64,000 nt of DNA, taken from SZUA-229 sp964531165. Its GTDB lineage: Bacteria > Pseudomonadota > Gammaproteobacteria > SZUA-229. Position numbers and translations under genes: made by a program. Location of the stretch: assembly GCA_964531165.1 (NCBI GenBank), contig CAZHEA010000002.1, forward strand, positions 50,719 through 114,718. The letters are read 5' to 3'. Positions 45,822 to 54,224 of the stretch are shown here, one piece after another (the stretch's first letter is position 1; each line of letters starts with the position of its first letter). The notes beneath the pieces were generated by a model. It had not been told where the DNA came from, ran no database searches, and worked only from the letters and a program-made list of their open reading frames with translations.

Positions 45822-46259
45822 TCATGACAATTCAATAATATGATCCTCTAATTGCTGCGGATGAATATAATCTTCCGACACCGCAAAACCATCCACCGTA
45901 ACACCTGCCTGTTGCACCGATTGCGGGTTGCCGGATATTAACGGATGCCATCCGGGAAGATCTTTACCCTCGGCAATTAACCGATAAGCACAGCTCGATG
46001 GCAACCATTGATATTCGGATAACGCCATTTTCTGAATCCGCAAGCATTCAGGCACAAGAAATTTTCGATTTGTATAATCTTTACAACTGCACTTTTCAAT
46101 ATCCAGCAAATGACAGCTGACGTTTGTGAAGAACAACTCGGCGGTGTCTTCGTCTTCAAGTTTAAGCAGGCAGCAACGTGCACAGTGATCACAAAGTGAC
46201 TCCCACTCGTTATCAGTCATTTGCTCAAGTTTTTTGGTTTGCCAGAAATTATTGGCCAT
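45822..46259 (-). CDS. YcgN-family cysteine-cluster protein
   Basis: This 145-residue protein is of the UPF0260/YcgN family, with the conserved start FWQTKKLEQMTDNEWESLC and the cysteine-rich stretch CDHCARCCLLK (about 23-33), a further CKDYTNR, and a Pro/Trp-rich C-terminal half (WLPSSCAYRLI...LPGWHPL). The cysteines suggest a metal or iron-sulfur site; the biochemical role of the family is not known. It is followed directly by the tandem array, and pepN lies downstream on the same strand. Confidence 0.9.
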   Translation of the reverse strand: MANNFWQTKKLEQMTDNEWESLCDHCARCCLLKLEDEDTAELFFTNVSCHLLDIEKCSCKDYTNRKFLVPECLRIQKMALSEYQWLPSSCAYRLIAEGKDLPGWHPLISGNPQSVQQAGVTVDGFAVSEDYIHPQQLEDHIIELS

Positions 46260-46273
46260 AGATTACTCACATT

Positions 46274-46405
46274 AAAAAACCACGCGAAAAATACAAATAT
46301 CAGTGAATGCACGCGGCTAAAACAATAGCTACATTAATGACTTCTGCTGCTGATTATTATATTTATTTGCTGCTATTGGCGTGCATTTGCCCTGTCTTTT
46401 TTTCA
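46274..46405. repeat. Possible diverged family A element
   Basis: CACGCGAAAAATAC...GTGAATGCACGCGG on the left and TTATTTGC...GGCGTGCATTTGCC on the right resemble family A ends, but the arms no longer pair well and the central hairpin is not clear. Confidence 0.35.
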
Positions 46406-46411
46406 TTATTA

Positions 46412-46780
46412 TCAAACCTGAATCAACTCAACGCCGTTACCATCCGGGTCACGGCAAAATAACGCAGCTCTGCCAGAGCGCGAACGGGAAACCACAATTC
46501 CCTGGCTTTTTAGCTGGCTTTCAATCTCATCCAGATTATCCACAGACATCGCCAGATGGCGATCACGCCCGCCGTGTTCGGGCCGCCCATCTACCGGATC
46601 GGGGTTTTCCACCTCCAGTAAATGAATTTGCTGCTCCCCAATTTGCAGCCATGCTCCGCCAAAACCAAGGTCAGGACGGTCATTACACACTTCCAGCCCC
46701 AGCACCCGATGATAAAAATCAACTGCCAATTGCGTATTCTTCACCACCAGACTGACATGATGTATTGATAAAAGCACCAC
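46412..46780 (-). CDS. VOC (glyoxalase/bleomycin-resistance fold) protein
   Basis: This 122-residue, single-module protein of the vicinal oxygen chelate superfamily has the repeated beta-alpha-beta-beta-beta pattern. It starts ISIHHVSLVVKN-like (SIHHVSLVV, with a metal-binding His about 7), carries HLAMSVDNLDEIE for the second half, and ends FCRDPDGNGVELIQV with the conserved Glu. Members include glyoxalase I-like and fosfomycin-type enzymes, but the substrate cannot be assigned. It is divergent from dapC with about 70 bases between. Confidence 0.88.
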   Translation of the reverse strand: MVLLSIHHVSLVVKNTQLAVDFYHRVLGLEVCNDRPDLGFGGAWLQIGEQQIHLLEVENPDPVDGRPEHGGRDRHLAMSVDNLDEIESQLKSQGIVVSRSRSGRAALFCRDPDGNGVELIQV

Positions 46781-46851
46781 TTTGCCCCCATATTTGCGTA
46801 TAATAAGCCGCCTTAAACGACTCTAATATTTATTCAAGACCTGTATTTTAC

Positions 46852-48048
46852 ATGAACCCAGATCTCAATCGACTCCATCCTTACCCATTTGAAAAACTGG
46901 CCAAACTCAAAGCCGGCATTACGCCGAATGCGAACCTGAGCCATATCGCCCTTTCCATTGGAGAGCCAAGGCATGAACCACCGGCATTTGTGCTGGAAGA
47001 ACTGGTTAAAATGCTGCCTAAAATCGCTAATTACCCGCTCACCAAAGGCATTCCCGAATTACGCCAGTCAATTGCTAACTGGTTAACCCGGCGTTTTACT
47101 CTGCCTGCAACGAGTCTGGATATCGAAAAAAACATCCTGCCGGTAAACGGTACCCGCGAAGCCCTGTTCGCCTTTGCGCAGGCAATGGTTCAGCGTAAAC
47201 CACAGGCACTGGTATTAATGCCCAACCCGTTTTACCAGATTTATGAAGGCGCTGCTATTCTAGCCGGTGCCAAGCCCTGCTTTTATAACACCACCGCTGA
47301 CACAAACTATCTCCCCGACTTTGAATCCATTGACGATACCACCTGGCAAAACTGTCAGCTCATTTACATTTGCAGCCCGGGTAACCCCAGCGGTGCGGTA
47401 ATTTCAAAATCGCAAATGCAGTGGCTGATTAACAAAGCGGACGAGTTTGATTTTATTATTGCCTCGGACGAATGCTATTCCGAAATTTATTTTGATGATG
47501 CAAACCGCCCCTGCGGATTATTAGAAGCGGCGGCTGAAATAGGCAATACCGATTATAAGCGTTGTGTAGTATTTCATAGTTTATCAAAACGCTCGAACCT
47601 GCCGGGATTGCGCTCAGGCTTTGTCGCCGGCGATGCAGATATAATGCAGGCCTTTTTAAAGTATCGAACTTATCACGGCAGCGCCATGTCCGGCCATCAT
47701 CAATACGCCAGCATCTGCGCATGGAATGACGAACAGCATGTGATTAAGAGCCGTGAAATTTACCGTGAAAAATTTAACACCGTTCTGCAAATACTTTCCC
47801 CGGTTATGAATGTTAAACTACCGGATGCGGGCTTTTATTTATGGCCACAAACCGAAATGCTCGACACGGATTTTGCCCGTCAATTATTTGCAGAACAAAA
47901 CATTACCGTACTACCCGGGCAATACTTATCCCGCAACATTAATAACACCAACCCGGGTAAGAACCATATTCGCATGGCATTAGTGGCAACCCCTGAAGAA
48001 ACCACTGAAGCTGCGCACCGTATTAAACACTTTTTAGAATCACGCTAA
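46852..48048 (+). CDS. dapC: Succinyldiaminopimelate transaminase
   Basis: DapC is a PLP-dependent aminotransferase making N-succinyl-L,L-diaminopimelate in lysine and peptidoglycan-precursor synthesis. The 398-residue fold-type I product has NPNPFYQIYEGAA, the PLP-Asp region FIIASDECYSEIYF and the PLP-lysine motif SLSKRSNLPGLRSGF (Lys about 247), and ends with the RMAL...E block. Its position 18 bases before dapD on the same strand supports DapC over other class I aminotransferases. Confidence 0.92.
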   Translation: MNPDLNRLHPYPFEKLAKLKAGITPNANLSHIALSIGEPRHEPPAFVLEELVKMLPKIANYPLTKGIPELRQSIANWLTRRFTLPATSLDIEKNILPVNGTREALFAFAQAMVQRKPQALVLMPNPFYQIYEGAAILAGAKPCFYNTTADTNYLPDFESIDDTTWQNCQLIYICSPGNPSGAVISKSQMQWLINKADEFDFIIASDECYSEIYFDDANRPCGLLEAAAEIGNTDYKRCVVFHSLSKRSNLPGLRSGFVAGDADIMQAFLKYRTYHGSAMSGHHQYASICAWNDEQHVIKSREIYREKFNTVLQILSPVMNVKLPDAGFYLWPQTEMLDTDFARQLFAEQNITVLPGQYLSRNINNTNPGKNHIRMALVATPEETTEAAHRIKHFLESR

Positions 48049-48066
48049 ATTTATCTGGAGATCAGA

Positions 48067-48891
48067 ATGAGCGATTTACAAAACACGATCGAAGAAGCCT
48101 TCGAACGCCGCGCCGACATTACCCCGCGCAACGTTGAAACCCATGTACGCGAAGCCGTTGAAGAATGCATTAATATGCTCGACTCAGGCGCAGCTCGCGT
48201 TGCCGATAAATCCAGTGGTGACTGGGTAGTAAACGAATGGTTGAAAAAAGCCGTGTTACTTTCATTTCGTATTAATGACAACGACTTTATTAAAGGCGGT
48301 TTTACTAATTATTACGATAAAGTGGAGTCTAAATTCGCAGATTACAACACTAAAGATTTTCGCGAATCCGGCGTACGCGTTGTGCCACCCGCAACCGCAC
48401 GTAAAGGTTCTTACATTGCACCCAATGTTGTACTGATGCCATCGTATGTAAACATCGGCGCTTATGTTGATAGCGGCACGATGGTTGACACCTGGGCAAC
48501 AGTTGGATCATGTGCGCAAATCGGTAAAAACGTTCACCTTTCCGGTGGCGTAGGTATCGGTGGTGTATTAGAGCCATTACAGGCAGCACCGACTATCATC
48601 GAAGACAACTGTTTTATCGGCGCTCGTTCAGAAGTCGTTGAAGGCGTAATCGTTGAAGAAGGCTCAGTTATTTCAATGGGCGTCTACATTGGTCAAAGTA
48701 CTAAAATATTTAACCGCGAAACCGGTGAAATTAGTTATGGCCGCATTCCTAAAGGCTCGGTTGTGGTATCGGGCAACCTACCATCAAAAGACGGCACTTA
48801 CAGTTTATACTGCGCCGTGATTGTTAAGCAGGTTGATGCGAAGACATTAAGCAAAACCGGTCTTAATCAGTTACTGCGTGATATTGAATAA
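48067..48891 (+). CDS. dapD: Tetrahydrodipicolinate N-succinyltransferase
   Basis: DapD transfers succinyl from succinyl-CoA to tetrahydrodipicolinate in the succinylase branch of lysine and diaminopimelate synthesis. The 274-residue product has an N-terminal helical domain (about 1-95) and a left-handed beta-helix with hexapeptide repeats (about 105-245, such as VNIGAYVDSGTMVDTWATVG and HLSGGVGIGGVLEP). Length matches the family. It is preceded by a clear TCTGGAGATCAGA site and forms a unit with dapC. Confidence 0.96.
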   Translation: MSDLQNTIEEAFERRADITPRNVETHVREAVEECINMLDSGAARVADKSSGDWVVNEWLKKAVLLSFRINDNDFIKGGFTNYYDKVESKFADYNTKDFRESGVRVVPPATARKGSYIAPNVVLMPSYVNIGAYVDSGTMVDTWATVGSCAQIGKNVHLSGGVGIGGVLEPLQAAPTIIEDNCFIGARSEVVEGVIVEEGSVISMGVYIGQSTKIFNRETGEISYGRIPKGSVVVSGNLPSKDGTYSLYCAVIVKQVDAKTLSKTGLNQLLRDIE

Positions 48892-48908
48892 AGGCTGAAC
48901 AGCATTTC

Positions 48909-49022
48909 TGTCCGCAACGGCACGCAAATTATTCAGCTTTATGTGCCTGCGGCGCATAATATCTAAATACTATCTTTTGATTTTATTTGTGCATTTTGCG
49001 TTCCTTTGCGGACAAAACTGCT
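48909..49022. repeat. Dispersed inverted-repeat element, family A copy 4
   Basis: It fills the dapD-ArsC spacer. The left arm CTGTCCGCAACGG pairs with the right arm CCTTTGCGGACA; the outer CAGCATTT/AAAACTGC also partly pair. The central hairpin is ATGTGCC-TGC-GGCGCAT. Confidence 0.75.
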
Positions 49023-49032
49023 TATAAAAACT

Positions 49033-49371
49033 ATGACAATTTTATACGGCATCCCTAACTGCGACACCATTAAAAAAGCCCGAAAGTGGTTAAAAGATAA
49101 TAACGTCGACCACACCTTCCACGACTATAAAAAACTCGGGGTTCCCGAAAAAGAGCTGACGTTCTGGGTTAAAAAACTTGGCTGGGAAATTTTATTGAAT
49201 AAGCGCGGTACCACCTGGCGCAAATTAGATGAAGAGATAAAAAACTCAGTTAATGAACAATCCGCTATTCAGATTATGCTGAAAAACCCGAGCATTATCA
49301 AACGCCCGGTACTGGTCAAAAATAATAAAATTCTGGTAGGGTTTAACATCGAGGACTATTCACAATTATAA
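49033..49371 (+). CDS. ArsC/Spx-type reductase-like protein (YffB family)
   Basis: ATG 49033 gives a 112-residue protein beginning MTILYGIPNCDTIKKARKWL; the longer frame comes from the upstream repeat. It has one N-terminal Cys (about 9) in the thioredoxin-like ArsC fold, the NKRGTTWRKL and PSIIKRPVLV blocks of the Spx/ArsC family, and a C-terminal GFN end. YffB-type proteins are often found next to dapD or dapE; they are not arsenate reductases by experiment as far as is known, and the role is unclear. Confidence 0.9.
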   Translation: MTILYGIPNCDTIKKARKWLKDNNVDHTFHDYKKLGVPEKELTFWVKKLGWEILLNKRGTTWRKLDEEIKNSVNEQSAIQIMLKNPSIIKRPVLVKNNKILVGFNIEDYSQL

Positions 49372-49428
49372 GGATGCAGATATTTTTCTGAACAGAAATT
49401 AAACACCACATCCAAATATCAGCCAGGC

Positions 49429-49806
49429 CTATCTAATCGACAACCATAGTTCAGCCTCTTCAACAGTTTTAAATACCCGTGTTTTCTGCTCTAAACCTTT
49501 TGATATAATGACATATAGCTTAATTATAGGTGCGGCAAGTACATAGTTAGATAATATCGCAACTTTAGGTTTACCGCGTTTACCCCTGTACTTTTTTTGC
49601 ATCGCTACAATCTGCCTGACAAAAGCTATATCAATATAATCAAACGATAGTTCACGAATATCCCACAGTGCATTAACATCATGAGAGTATTCATTAGAGT
49701 CAAATAATTCAAGTGTCGCCTGCTCTATATCATCAATCGATAAAACATCTTCAATTATCAATGACAGGAAATTATGCTGTTGATTATAGTTAAGCTTAAT
49801 AGGCAT
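49429..49806 (-). CDS. Small SpoIIAA/STAS-like protein
   Basis: This 125-residue protein has an alternating strand-helix pattern and the features of SpoIIAA-like (STAS-related) proteins: NALWDIRELSFDYI, KVAILSNYVLAAPII, and a C-terminal FKTVEEAELWLSI helix that is common in this group. STAS-like proteins bind nucleotides or lipids or act as anti-anti-sigma factors, but no partner kinase is nearby. It is converging on the ArsC-like gene. Function unknown. Confidence 0.65.
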   Translation of the reverse strand: MPIKLNYNQQHNFLSLIIEDVLSIDDIEQATLELFDSNEYSHDVNALWDIRELSFDYIDIAFVRQIVAMQKKYRGKRGKPKVAILSNYVLAAPIIKLYVIISKGLEQKTRVFKTVEEAELWLSIR

Positions 49807-49975
49807 TACTTTACGCCAATGTAAAATTCATAAATGCATAATACACAAGCAAGACAAGTCTTCAATGTGTTTTACAGATATAGCTATAAATTATCTATCT
49901 ATCCGATAAATTGCTAGAAAAATCAACAACAAATAACCCGTTCGGGTCATTATATGTTGAACAATAAAATTTATT

Positions 49976-50008
49976 AAAAAAAAGACACTCAAACGAGTGT
50001 CTTTTTTT
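49976..50008 (-). terminator. Strong bidirectional terminator after the delta-type carbonic anhydrase
   Basis: AAAGACACTC-AAAC-GAGTGTCTTT with A runs on one side and T runs on the other, so it can act on both strands; it lies 28 bases past the stop of the minus-strand gene. Confidence 0.93.
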
Positions 50009-50036
50009 ACTTAACATCTAACAAAAAACTACAGAC

Positions 50037-50870
50037 TTATTTAATCACCGACAATAATGCTGGATTAGTAACCAGTTTTCTAACACCATGAGCATGATCC
50101 TCTTCAAAGACATTGCCCTTACACCACTCACCTAAGCTATTAATATTAAGCTTCGCACACTGCGGGCGAACACTCCAGGTAACCTGCATTGGCGAACACT
50201 GTTGCTCGGTATATTTAGGACCTGTTGTTGATCCCATAAACTCTACCGGCTTACCAACCTTTGTTGGCAGAGCTTTAGCCTGATGATATCCATTGACTAT
50301 ATTTCCTGCATAGCTCAGATCATTAAAATCAAGTACCGAAGCATCATTAACCACGGTGAATACCTGAGTTTCAACACGTAGATTCGGATTAACACAGCTT
50401 TCCGACAGGCACGAACCTAGATCTTTTCCCGGTTTTATATCACAGGATGAATGTACCCAATGTACCTCAATTGTGTCACCCGGCTTTAAACCATTACAGA
50501 TATTTTCCTTAGGCGCCATTAACTCAGCCTTACTAAGTGATTTACTGATGCCACACTGATAACCACCACCATGGCCGTGCTCACCTTCTCCTGCATATAT
50601 TGAAAAGCTTTTCGCTTTATGCTCAGCATTATTATGAAAATGAATATTACATAAGTTCATTTTTTTATAGCCGGGAGCAGAACTAAAAAGCCTTTTGTTA
50701 GTGCCGTTTACACTATCTATATCTCTGGGAGCTTGTGGCCCATAGCCGGTACAGACGGGACCCGTCTTATTTTCATGATCATGATTACTACCATGCTCAT
50801 TGGCAAAACTATTATTGGAAAATAACACCAAAGATAGTGCTATAACTACATTACTCTTACTAAATCTCAT
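50037..50870 (-). CDS. Secreted delta-type carbonic anhydrase
   Basis: This 277-residue protein has a signal peptide (about 1-23) and a short His-rich start (HGSNHDHENK). The core shows the hallmark blocks of the CA_like/delta family known from diatoms and some bacteria: CTGYGPQAPRDID, NLCNIHFHNNAEHKAKSFS, GEHGHGGGYQCG and EVHWVHSSC. The closely spaced His residues and the conserved cysteines fit a zinc site. It would interconvert CO2 and bicarbonate in the periplasm. An alpha-type enzyme lies about 6 kb away. The family call rests on motif recall, not on a search. Confidence 0.78.
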   Translation of the reverse strand: MRFSKSNVVIALSLVLFSNNSFANEHGSNHDHENKTGPVCTGYGPQAPRDIDSVNGTNKRLFSSAPGYKKMNLCNIHFHNNAEHKAKSFSIYAGEGEHGHGGGYQCGISKSLSKAELMAPKENICNGLKPGDTIEVHWVHSSCDIKPGKDLGSCLSESCVNPNLRVETQVFTVVNDASVLDFNDLSYAGNIVNGYHQAKALPTKVGKPVEFMGSTTGPKYTEQQCSPMQVTWSVRPQCAKLNINSLGEWCKGNVFEEDHAHGVRKLVTNPALLSVIK

Positions 50871-51363
50871 CGAATGTTCCTCATTCTATTTATGCTAAAG
50901 GGTTTAACACCGCAATGGTCAAATAACGACCAAATATTTTATCTATATTTTCATTAGCTTATAATTTTGTCTTTATCTCAGGATAAGTATTTATTCTAGT
51001 TTTATGATGATGAATTATGAAAACATATTCCAATTATATATTAATGTGAATCAGCTATTAACATGATATATCTTAAATAACGACAGTTTATGTGACTGTT
51101 TTTGCTAAAAAAGATCACATATATACAATTGATAAACGCTCAATTATTGATGATTCAAATCCATCTTAATTATGTGTTTTTAATTGTAAAGTAACGATAA
51201 TTTATATTGTATAAATTCAGATTTACAGCAATGATGTATATAATGATGATTTTATTCCATAGATTCTATGGCAGGCGTTAATAAACACATCTTATTTGAC
51301 TGTTGTCAAAATATTCACTATATATAATATCAGTTGCGTGTCACTTAACAGGTTAAAAAACAG
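50871..51363. other. AT-rich divergent control region
   Basis: This 493-base spacer between the delta-type carbonic anhydrase (minus) and the PhnD-like gene (plus) is very AT-rich, with no gene-like frame. It contains an operator-like inverted repeat at 51296-51309 and TATA-type boxes near 51321-51330, and could hold promoters for both genes. Confidence 0.55.
51296..51309. promoter_or_regulatory. Operator-like inverted repeat TTGAC-TGTT-GTCAA
   Basis: Perfect 5-bp arms around a 4-base spacer, about 55 bases upstream of the PhnD-like start codon, with TATAAT at 51323-51328 just downstream. The position fits a regulator site overlapping the -35 region. Confidence 0.35.
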
Positions 51364-52200
51364 ATGATGAAGTTGGTCCCATTGAAGCAGCCATTATTAT
51401 TACTGGCTGCCTGTATATTTTTTTCTCAGCAGATTAGTGCAAAACTGATACTCACCGCACCACCCAGAGAATCAGCTGAACAGGGTCAAAAGCTCTATGG
51501 CCCACTAGCTACTCACTTAAGTAAGCTACTGGGAGAGGAAGTAGTCTATCAACATCCCCGTGACTGGTTGCGATACCAAAGAGATATTAGACGGGATGTA
51601 TTCGATATTATATTTGATGGCCCTCACTTTGCCTCATGGCGTATTTTACACCTGTCACATACACCGCTAGTTAAACTGCCCGGCAGATTAGACTTTTATT
51701 TCATCGCTCCAAAAAGCAGTGAAAACATTCGCGAGCCAAATGACCTTGTGCTTAAAAAGGTCTGCGCTATACCTCCACCCAATTTAACCTCTCTTGTTCT
51801 ACTTAATGTACTCAACAGCCCGATTCGCGAACCGCTTATCAAAAGCGTAAAAGGCGGTATGAAGGCGGTATTTAGAGACCTTAATGAAAACAAATGCGTA
51901 GCGGCGGTCGTCAGACAGGATTTTTTCAACAAGAGGCTATCGGCGGAACAACGAGCCAGCTTCAAAGTTATTTATACCAGTGAGAAAATTCCAAATCAGG
52001 TAATTACTGCAAGTAACCGGGTCAATAAAATTGATCAGGACAAAATCATTAACTACCTGACTCAAACCGAGGTGAAAACAGCAGCTGAAGGTATCTTAAG
52101 ACGTTTTTCCGGTAAAAAAGTCAAAGCGTTTATCCCCGCCAATAAATCCGATTATAAAGGGCAAAATGAATTTCTTGAAGGCGTTATACTCGGCTGGTAA
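51364..52200 (+). CDS. PhnD-like periplasmic solute-binding protein
   Basis: This 278-residue protein has a signal peptide (about 1-26, ending ISA) and a type 2 periplasmic-binding fold related to PhnD-type phosphate/phosphonate-binding proteins: LTAPPRESAEQGQKLYGPLA, FDIIFDGPHFASWR and EPNDLVLKKVCAIPPPN. There is no ABC permease or ATPase next to it, so it may be an orphan binding protein feeding a sensor or a distant transporter. Divergent from the delta-type carbonic anhydrase; ligand unknown. Confidence 0.83.
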   Translation: MMKLVPLKQPLLLLAACIFFSQQISAKLILTAPPRESAEQGQKLYGPLATHLSKLLGEEVVYQHPRDWLRYQRDIRRDVFDIIFDGPHFASWRILHLSHTPLVKLPGRLDFYFIAPKSSENIREPNDLVLKKVCAIPPPNLTSLVLLNVLNSPIREPLIKSVKGGMKAVFRDLNENKCVAAVVRQDFFNKRLSAEQRASFKVIYTSEKIPNQVITASNRVNKIDQDKIINYLTQTEVKTAAEGILRRFSGKKVKAFIPANKSDYKGQNEFLEGVILGW

Positions 52201-52226
52201 CGCTAGTATTCTCTATATCTCTCACT

Positions 52227-52252
52227 AGCAGGCTGTTTTATAAACGGCCTGC
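52227..52252 (+). terminator. Hairpin after the PhnD-like gene
   Basis: AGCAGGC pairs with GCCTGCT across a 12-base loop, but the following T run is weak (TTATGGTTT). Confidence 0.4.
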
Positions 52253-52314
52253 TTATGGTTTAAGCCCCATGCAATCAAGTGTAATCGCCCCAAACAATCA
52301 TATTACAGCCTTAT

Positions 52315-52557
52315 TCATTTCAATTTAGATGCCCAGATAGCAATTTTATGCTTCATGGATTTTTGTGAAATTTGATCTTCAGGTATTGCCTGTATCACCT
52401 CATCGTGCACCAGTAACCGGTAAATATATTCAATTTTTTCATTAGCCGAATCGGTGGCCTCAAACTCAACCACGCCACGGGCTTCGCCATATTTAACCCC
52501 TTCGAGAATGGCTTTTTTTAATAACTCTTTTTCGTTTTTAAGCTTTTTCATGCCCAC
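52315..52557 (-). CDS. DUF5062 family protein
   Basis: This 80-residue cytoplasmic protein matches the DUF5062 pattern as I recall it: a start MKKLKNEKELLKKA, then YGEARG, FEATDSANEKIEYIYRLLVHDEVIQ and a KHKIAIWASK end. The fold is probably all-helical. These are conserved small proteins of gammaproteobacteria with no known role. Translation may begin at 52557 or two codons later. It is 21 bases downstream of another small minus-strand gene. Confidence 0.78.
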   Translation of the reverse strand: MGMKKLKNEKELLKKAILEGVKYGEARGVVEFEATDSANEKIEYIYRLLVHDEVIQAIPEDQISQKSMKHKIAIWASKLK

Positions 52558-52578
52558 CCCAGTTAAAATAAAATGTTA

Positions 52579-52791
52579 TTAATCCTGCACATCCCAGCCC
52601 TGCTTTACCGCTATATCCAGTAACAGTTCCGCTGTAATGCCATCTTTTGGCGTAATATCCAAAACTTTAATAGTGAAATTATTATCCGTGTTATTCCAGA
52701 CTATACGTTCAATTTTCCCTGAAAACCAGTCTCCCTCTCCAACCTCCAGACCAATCGTCGGCACGAAAGGCAGGGTGATTTTTTTCTCCAT
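52579..52791 (-). CDS. Small hypothetical protein
   Basis: I prefer ATG 52791 (MEKKITLPFVPTIGL), which gives 70 residues; the frame extends to 52857 with a less protein-like start. It has a beta-rich pattern (ITLPFVPTIGLEVGEGDWFSGKI and FTIKVLDI) and no signal peptide. I recognise no family; it lies in line with the DUF5062 gene and may be co-transcribed. Confidence 0.6.
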   Translation of the reverse strand: MEKKITLPFVPTIGLEVGEGDWFSGKIERIVWNNTDNNFTIKVLDITPKDGITAELLLDIAVKQGWDVQD

Positions 52792-53009
52792 ATTTTTAAA
52801 TTTCCGTTTCTTTTCCTGTTCCTTCCATAGAATTTTTATAAATGTACATGTATACATGATATTGCCTTTTTAATTTGCTCGCACCTAAATCAACATACCT
52901 AAACACTCACCCTGAGCTTCCTCACTAAATCTATGATACATGACATATTCATAATCAACACCACAACAACCACCGTCAAAATCATAACCGCCTATTAAGC
53001 AGAATACTT

Positions 53010-53480
53010 TTACTCCAGACCACCATTCTCAATCCACGCGCGATAAATTTCATCTGACCAGAAACTCTGAAAATAAGCGATAACTGCCCGAATTTCAGCC
53101 GCAGATAGTTTCCCTGAAAATCCTGGCATCACCCCACCCAGCGCGACACCACCATTTTCTATGGTACGTGTCAGCGTGCCAATATCATGATGCCATGCAT
53201 GAGCACTGCCATTAAGAGGTGGCGGTGGATAGTTTCCGTCCGGTCTCGTTTGTTTCCAGTTCACAATGCCTTTAGCGTTTTCGTTATGACACTGCAGACA
53301 ATATTGCTGATAAGTTTTAGCACCTGAATCAAGCTGGGACGGGGTGTACCAGCGATTAGAAAACGCTGCTTCTTTTCCTGAGTTTTCTGTAGTGTCTGAC
53401 TTTGAACTCTGATTTTTATCTGATGGCAGCTGATCACAGGCCGCCAGAAGTAAAGCACTCAACATAATAAGTTTTTTCAT
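53010..53480 (-). CDS. Lipoprotein cytochrome c
   Basis: This 156-residue protein has a lipoprotein signal with lipobox LLAAC (Cys about 15), a Ser/Lys/Asn linker, one heme motif CLQCHNENAKG (about 61-71), and a likely axial Met in GGVMPGFSGKLS (about 118). The layout matches class I monoheme cytochromes anchored to the membrane. Three bases upstream of its start region lies an O-methyltransferase gene on the same strand (13 bases between), so the two are probably co-transcribed. Electron partner unknown. Confidence 0.88.
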   Translation of the reverse strand: MKKLIMLSALLLAACDQLPSDKNQSSKSDTTENSGKEAAFSNRWYTPSQLDSGAKTYQQYCLQCHNENAKGIVNWKQTRPDGNYPPPPLNGSAHAWHHDIGTLTRTIENGGVALGGVMPGFSGKLSAAEIRAVIAYFQSFWSDEIYRAWIENGGLE

Positions 53481-53493
53481 ATTGCTTAACCTT

Positions 53494-54183
53494 CTATTTT
53501 TTTCTTACCAGACTAAGTCCGTCAGCTATTTTCAGCATGCTCACATCAACCCGCTGATCATTTTGTATTTTAATATTTAACTTTTTCACAACTTCAATGC
53601 TTTGCTCACTAAACACACCCTGCATCGACTTATCAATATAATTCGTACCCGCAACTGCCCCAAATAACAGCACATTATCAATTGCCATCAAGCCTCCTGA
53701 CTTTAATAACTGTAGCGATAATTCATAATAATGATCATAGTTATCTTTATCCGCATCTATAAAAACAAAATCATATGAGCCAGCCTGACCATCTTCAATC
53801 TGCGATTTAAGTGTATCAATCGCCGGCGCTATTCGCAGGTCGATCTTTTTATCTACTCCGGCTTTTATCCAGTATCGTTTTGCAATCGCTGTCCATTTTT
53901 CATCAATATCACAGGCCAGCGTATAACTGTCTTCTGGCATCGCCTGAGCTACACATAAAGTGCTATAACCCGTAAACACACCAATTTCTATGCTGCGTTT
54001 CGCTGCCACCAATTTGACCAGCATCGACATAAACTGACCCTGTTCAGGCGGTATCTGCATAATTGCAGATGGATCTTTTGCTGTCTCTTCGCGCAAATCT
54101 GATAGAACCTGAGATTCTCTTAATGAATTTTCCAGCACATAATTATGGATGACTTCACTGAACTCCAGATTACTTTTCTTCAT
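53494..54183 (-). CDS. Class I SAM-dependent O-methyltransferase
   Basis: This 229-residue protein belongs to the caffeoyl-CoA/catechol O-methyltransferase-like group. The SAM-binding motif is IEIGVFTGYSTLCVA (about 81-95), the acidic loop is YTLACDIDE, and the metal-binding DADKDNYDHYY (about 147-157) follows the FVFIDA motif. Such enzymes methylate hydroxyl groups of aromatic substrates; the substrate here is unknown. Upstream of the cytochrome c lipoprotein gene. Confidence 0.9.
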   Translation of the reverse strand: MKKSNLEFSEVIHNYVLENSLRESQVLSDLREETAKDPSAIMQIPPEQGQFMSMLVKLVAAKRSIEIGVFTGYSTLCVAQAMPEDSYTLACDIDEKWTAIAKRYWIKAGVDKKIDLRIAPAIDTLKSQIEDGQAGSYDFVFIDADKDNYDHYYELSLQLLKSGGLMAIDNVLLFGAVAGTNYIDKSMQGVFSEQSIEVVKKLNIKIQNDQRVDVSMLKIADGLSLVRKK

Positions 54184-54224
54184 TATTATTCCATGGTGGT
54201 ATTATTTAAATACAGTGATTTTTA

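Noticed and set aside
49033..49371. Arsenate reductase (arsC) call
   Set aside because: The protein belongs to the Spx/YffB branch next to dapD, with no ars genes in the window.
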